A DNA stretch of 64,000 bases from Chryseobacterium lactis (GTDB lineage: Bacteria > Bacteroidota > Bacteroidia > Flavobacteriales > Weeksellaceae), in contig NZ_CP033924.1 in NCBI RefSeq assembly GCF_003815875.1, positions 4,898,001 to 4,962,000 on the forward strand. The letters run 5' to 3'. Shown one piece after another: positions 61,567 through 64,000 of the stretch. A model generated the notes under the pieces. It worked only from the letters and a program-made list of their open reading frames with translations. It was not told where the DNA came from and did not search any database. Position 1 is the first letter of the stretch, and each line of letters begins with the position of its first letter. The position numbers and the translations under genes are program-made.

Positions 61567-63480
61567 TTATTTTATTGATTTATAACTTTCTACCAATCTC
61601 ATAAATTCACTTCTATAGCCTTCTTCATCATTGCTTTTTCCTTCTTTTGCAAGATGGCTGATTGCATTTAAATCTTTATGTTTAATTAATTTTGAATCTC
61701 TTAAAACCAATCCGAACCAGGCAACAGAAGACACAAACTTAAAATCCGGGCTTGTTTTTGCCAGTGATATTTCTTCTTTCTTAATTACTTTACTGATTTC
61801 TGTACTGGTATTGCCATCCGGTTTTTTATATCTGAATTTTACCGTAGCAAGTTCATCACCGGAATTTTTTGTATTGGTGGTAACCGCAGAATACTTTAAC
61901 TGATTTACTTTTGGAAGGTAATCTGATTGTACGCCGACAGGAATAATTTCATATAAAGCAGTAACGGTGTGTCCGCTTCCTAATTCGCCGGCATCTATTT
62001 TATCGTTGACAAAATCTTCATTTCTCAGTTTTCTGTTTTCATATCCTATTAATCGATATGATTTTACAAACTTAGGATTGAATTCAATCTGGATTTTTAC
62101 ATCTTTAGCGATCGTATAGATACTTCCCGCGAATTCCTTTCCTAAGAACTTATTCGCTTCCTGCATATTATCAATGTAAGCATAGTTTCCATTTCCTTTA
62201 TCGGCAAGAGTTTCCATGTGGTTGTCTTTATAATTCCCCATTCCGTAGCCTAAGCAGGTAAGATATATTCCGGTTTCTCTTTTTTTCTCAATCAATGATT
62301 CAAGATCAGCTGTAGAAGACGGTCCTACGTTAAAATCGCCGTCAGTGGCTAATACAACTCTGTTATTTCCTCCTTTAATAAAGTTTTCCTGAGCCATTTT
62401 ATATGCCAGTTCAATACCTGCTCCTCCGGCGGTACTTCCTTCTGCTTGCAGATTATCAAGTGCCTTAATAATAGTCGATTTTTCTTTGGCAGAAGTAGAC
62501 GGCAATACCATTCCGGCATTTCCGGCATAGACTACAATTCCTACCTTATCCTGAGGTCTCAACTGATCCAATAAAACTTTGAGTGAAGATTTTAATAACG
62601 GTAATTTATTCTCATCGCTCATAGAACCCGAGACATCTATCAGGAAAACAATATTAGACGTCGGAAGATTCTCCATAGGAATTCTTTTTCCCTGAAGGCC
62701 TATTTTCAATAATTTATGGTTCGGATTCCAGGATGCGTCACTATATTCCGTATTAATGGAGAACGGTTGATTTTTTTCCGGCTGTGGATAATCATATTTA
62801 AAATAATTGATCATCTCCTCCACTCTTACTGAATTTTTATCGACTTTGCGCCCGTAATTAATCATTCTTCTTACATTGGAATAAGAGGCATTATCGACAT
62901 CAATAGAAAACGTTGACAAAGGTTGATTTTTAGTCAGTTCAAATGGGTTTTCCACTAAAGCGACATATTCTTCACTGTCGTAATCTATGTTTTTATTAAC
63001 AGTCTTACTCGTCTTTTTGGTAGTTTTCTCAGATTCGACCTGATGATTATATACTCTTCCCGGTTCAATCTGTGACCTTGAACTTATAACTTCAGATGCC
63101 ACCATAGTTTTCGGTTTTGGGCACCCATTATATTCCGGCAGCCCAGGAACGGTAGGACAAGCATCATCTTTATCCAGAACGCCGTCGCCATCGGTGTCGG
63201 GCCACGGACATCCATTATTTTCCGGTGGCCCGGCTACTGTAGGACAGGCGTCATCTTTGTCGATTACTCCATCACTGTCCGTATCCGGCCATGGACAGCC
63301 ATCATTTTCAACCGGTCCGGCAGATTCAGGGCATTTATCCAGTTTATTGGGAATACCATCCTGATCTTTGTCTTTTCGCAGACTATATTTTTGAGGTTCT
63401 CCGCTTGTATCAGTAGTTTTTTGAGTTGTACAGCTTGCTAATACTACAAGCCCTGACATGGTTATTAGAATTTTTCTCAT
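61567..63480 (-). CDS. VWA-domain lipoprotein with thrombospondin type 3 repeats (YfbK-like)
   Basis: A 637-residue lipoprotein with lipobox LASC (Cys17). Residues about 37-120 are three calcium-binding thrombospondin type 3 repeats (DxDxDG...D.CP; each ends NGCPWP or NGCPKP). Then come a von Willebrand-associated N-terminal region ([35 protein letters not shown]), the VWA domain with MIDAS DVSGS (282-286), TDGDFNVG, and a C-terminal DUF3520 domain ([19 protein letters not shown]). It is on the cell surface or in the periplasm, likely a protein-protein interaction scaffold. A paralogue lies immediately upstream. Confidence 0.9.
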   Translation of the reverse strand: MRKILITMSGLVVLASCTTQKTTDTSGEPQKYSLRKDKDQDGIPNKLDKCPESAGPVENDGCPWPDTDSDGVIDKDDACPTVAGPPENNGCPWPDTDGDGVLDKDDACPTVPGLPEYNGCPKPKTMVASEVISSRSQIEPGRVYNHQVESEKTTKKTSKTVNKNIDYDSEEYVALVENPFELTKNQPLSTFSIDVDNASYSNVRRMINYGRKVDKNSVRVEEMINYFKYDYPQPEKNQPFSINTEYSDASWNPNHKLLKIGLQGKRIPMENLPTSNIVFLIDVSGSMSDENKLPLLKSSLKVLLDQLRPQDKVGIVVYAGNAGMVLPSTSAKEKSTIIKALDNLQAEGSTAGGAGIELAYKMAQENFIKGGNNRVVLATDGDFNVGPSSTADLESLIEKKRETGIYLTCLGYGMGNYKDNHMETLADKGNGNYAYIDNMQEANKFLGKEFAGSIYTIAKDVKIQIEFNPKFVKSYRLIGYENRKLRNEDFVNDKIDAGELGSGHTVTALYEIIPVGVQSDYLPKVNQLKYSAVTTNTKNSGDELATVKFRYKKPDGNTSTEISKVIKKEEISLAKTSPDFKFVSSVAWFGLVLRDSKLIKHKDLNAISHLAKEGKSNDEEGYRSEFMRLVESYKSIK

Positions 63481-63590
63481 CTTTATTAATTGAAGCAGGG
63501 AAATTATTAAAATAATTTTGAATTTCGTTAATAAATGTTAAAACACAGAAACCCATTAATAATCAATTTATTAGCAAAACGATATAATGA

Positions 63591-63621
63591 AAAAAGAAAC
63601 TTCCGGGGAAATTTCTTTTTT
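63591..63621 (-). terminator. Terminator after the upstream VWA paralogue
   Basis: GAAACTTCC (63596-63604) pairs with GGAAATTTC (63607-63615), one mismatch; the minus-strand tail is TTTTTT. It lies just past the stop of the partial gene. Confidence 0.7.
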
Positions 63622-63626
63622 TACAT

Positions 63627-64000
63627 TTATTTTTGAATGGTCTTATAGGTTTCTATCAACCTTATGAATTCTGATCGATAGCCTTCGTCATCTTTATTTT
63701 TACCTTGTTTGGCAAGGTTTTCAATATCGGAAAGATTTTTATTCCGGATGAGTTCAGAATTTCTCAACACTAATCCAAACCATGCTACTGATGAGGCAAA
63801 TTTAAAATCCGAACTCGCAGAAGTTATTCCCGGATCAAGATTTTTAATAACCTGACTCATTTCATGACTTTTATCCCCGTCAGGTTTTTTATATCTGAAT
63901 TTTATGGTAGCCAATTCATCCCCAAATTCTTTCGCAGGGGTATTTTGTGTATATTTCAGATCGTTATCCTTTGGAAGGAATTCTGATTTTGTACCTGCAG
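63627..64000 (-). CDS. Second VWA/DUF3520 protein, C-terminal part only
   Basis: Only the last 124 or so codons are in the window. They continue to the edge and read ...[58 protein letters not shown] and YRSEFIRLIETYKTIQK. This closely parallels the C-terminus of the neighbouring VWA lipoprotein ([64 protein letters not shown]), so the two are tandem paralogues. The VWA and N-terminal parts lie beyond base 64000. Confidence 0.88.
   Translation of the reverse strand, partial: AGTKSEFLPKDNDLKYTQNTPAKEFGDELATIKFRYKKPDGDKSHEMSQVIKNLDPGITSASSDFKFASSVAWFGLVLRNSELIRNKNLSDIENLAKQGKNKDDEGYRSEFIRLIETYKTIQK

Noticed and set aside
1..64000. CRISPR arrays, rRNA, tRNA, insertion sequences or prophage genes
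   Set aside because: No regularly spaced repeats, tRNA-like cloverleaf with CCA-type acceptor, transposase, integrase or phage structural gene was recognised by reading; a tool-based scan (tRNAscan, CRISPR finder) would settle this.

Overview
The window looks like the chromosome of a Flavobacteriia member, most likely Chryseobacterium or a close relative. The reasons are SusC/SusD-type proteins, a C-terminal type IX secretion (T9SS) sorting domain, signal peptides ending in AQ or SQ, promoters of the form TTG-N(19-21)-TAnnTTTG, an AT-rich genome, and the gene families present. No rRNA, tRNA, CRISPR array, transposase or integrase was found.

Layout. 1-6.4 kb: the end of a NAD(P)-binding protein gene, a SusC/SusD outer-membrane uptake pair, then about 1.2 kb of AT-rich DNA with a possible aspartyl-protease remnant. 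6.4-24.8 kb: a tightly coupled operon, with several overlapping reading frames, for what I infer is an acylated, glycosylated polyketide or lipid. It encodes a 2344-residue PUFA/PKS-like synthase (FMN enoyl reductase-like barrels, KS, AT, two ACPs, KR), a 1419-residue partner (KS, AT, hotdog dehydratase region, phosphopantetheinyl transferase), a free ACP, an alpha/beta hydrolase, a two-in-one glycosyltransferase, two condensation-type acyltransferases and a small membrane protein. A short ORF just upstream carries a degenerate copy of the synthase's first codons.

24.9-34.9 kb: a defence island of lower GC than the synthase operon. It holds a three-gene unit (PD-(D/E)XK-like protein, MazG-like pyrophosphohydrolase, and a GIY-YIG/SF1 helicase/S24 peptidase fusion), an OLD-family ATPase-TOPRIM nuclease, an XRE regulator whose start is unclear, and McrBC. 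35.0-36.6 kb: an antibacterial set with a Tae4-like peptidoglycan amidase and Tai4-like immunity candidates, without any type VI apparatus nearby.

36.7-51 kb: a TonB-dependent receptor, a T9SS-sorted surface protein, a three-gene membrane/GTPase/coiled-coil unit of unknown role, a beta-lactamase-like serine hydrolase, an acyltransferase-3 protein, a LytS/LytTR-type two-component pair, an ABC ATPase and small secreted proteins. 51-64 kb: patatin, dihydrolipoyl dehydrogenase, GH29 fucosidase, a MarR/GbsR-type regulator with a probable six-gene regulon (two membrane proteins, DCC-type protein, SRPBCC, DUF2071, TIGR01777 epimerase), and two tandem von Willebrand A lipoproteins, the second cut by the window edge.

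The best candidates for something undescribed are the synthase-glycosyltransferase operon, the MazG/helicase-protease unit and the GTPase triad. A shared 20-base operator inside the MarR/GbsR-type regulon is the clearest regulatory signal.
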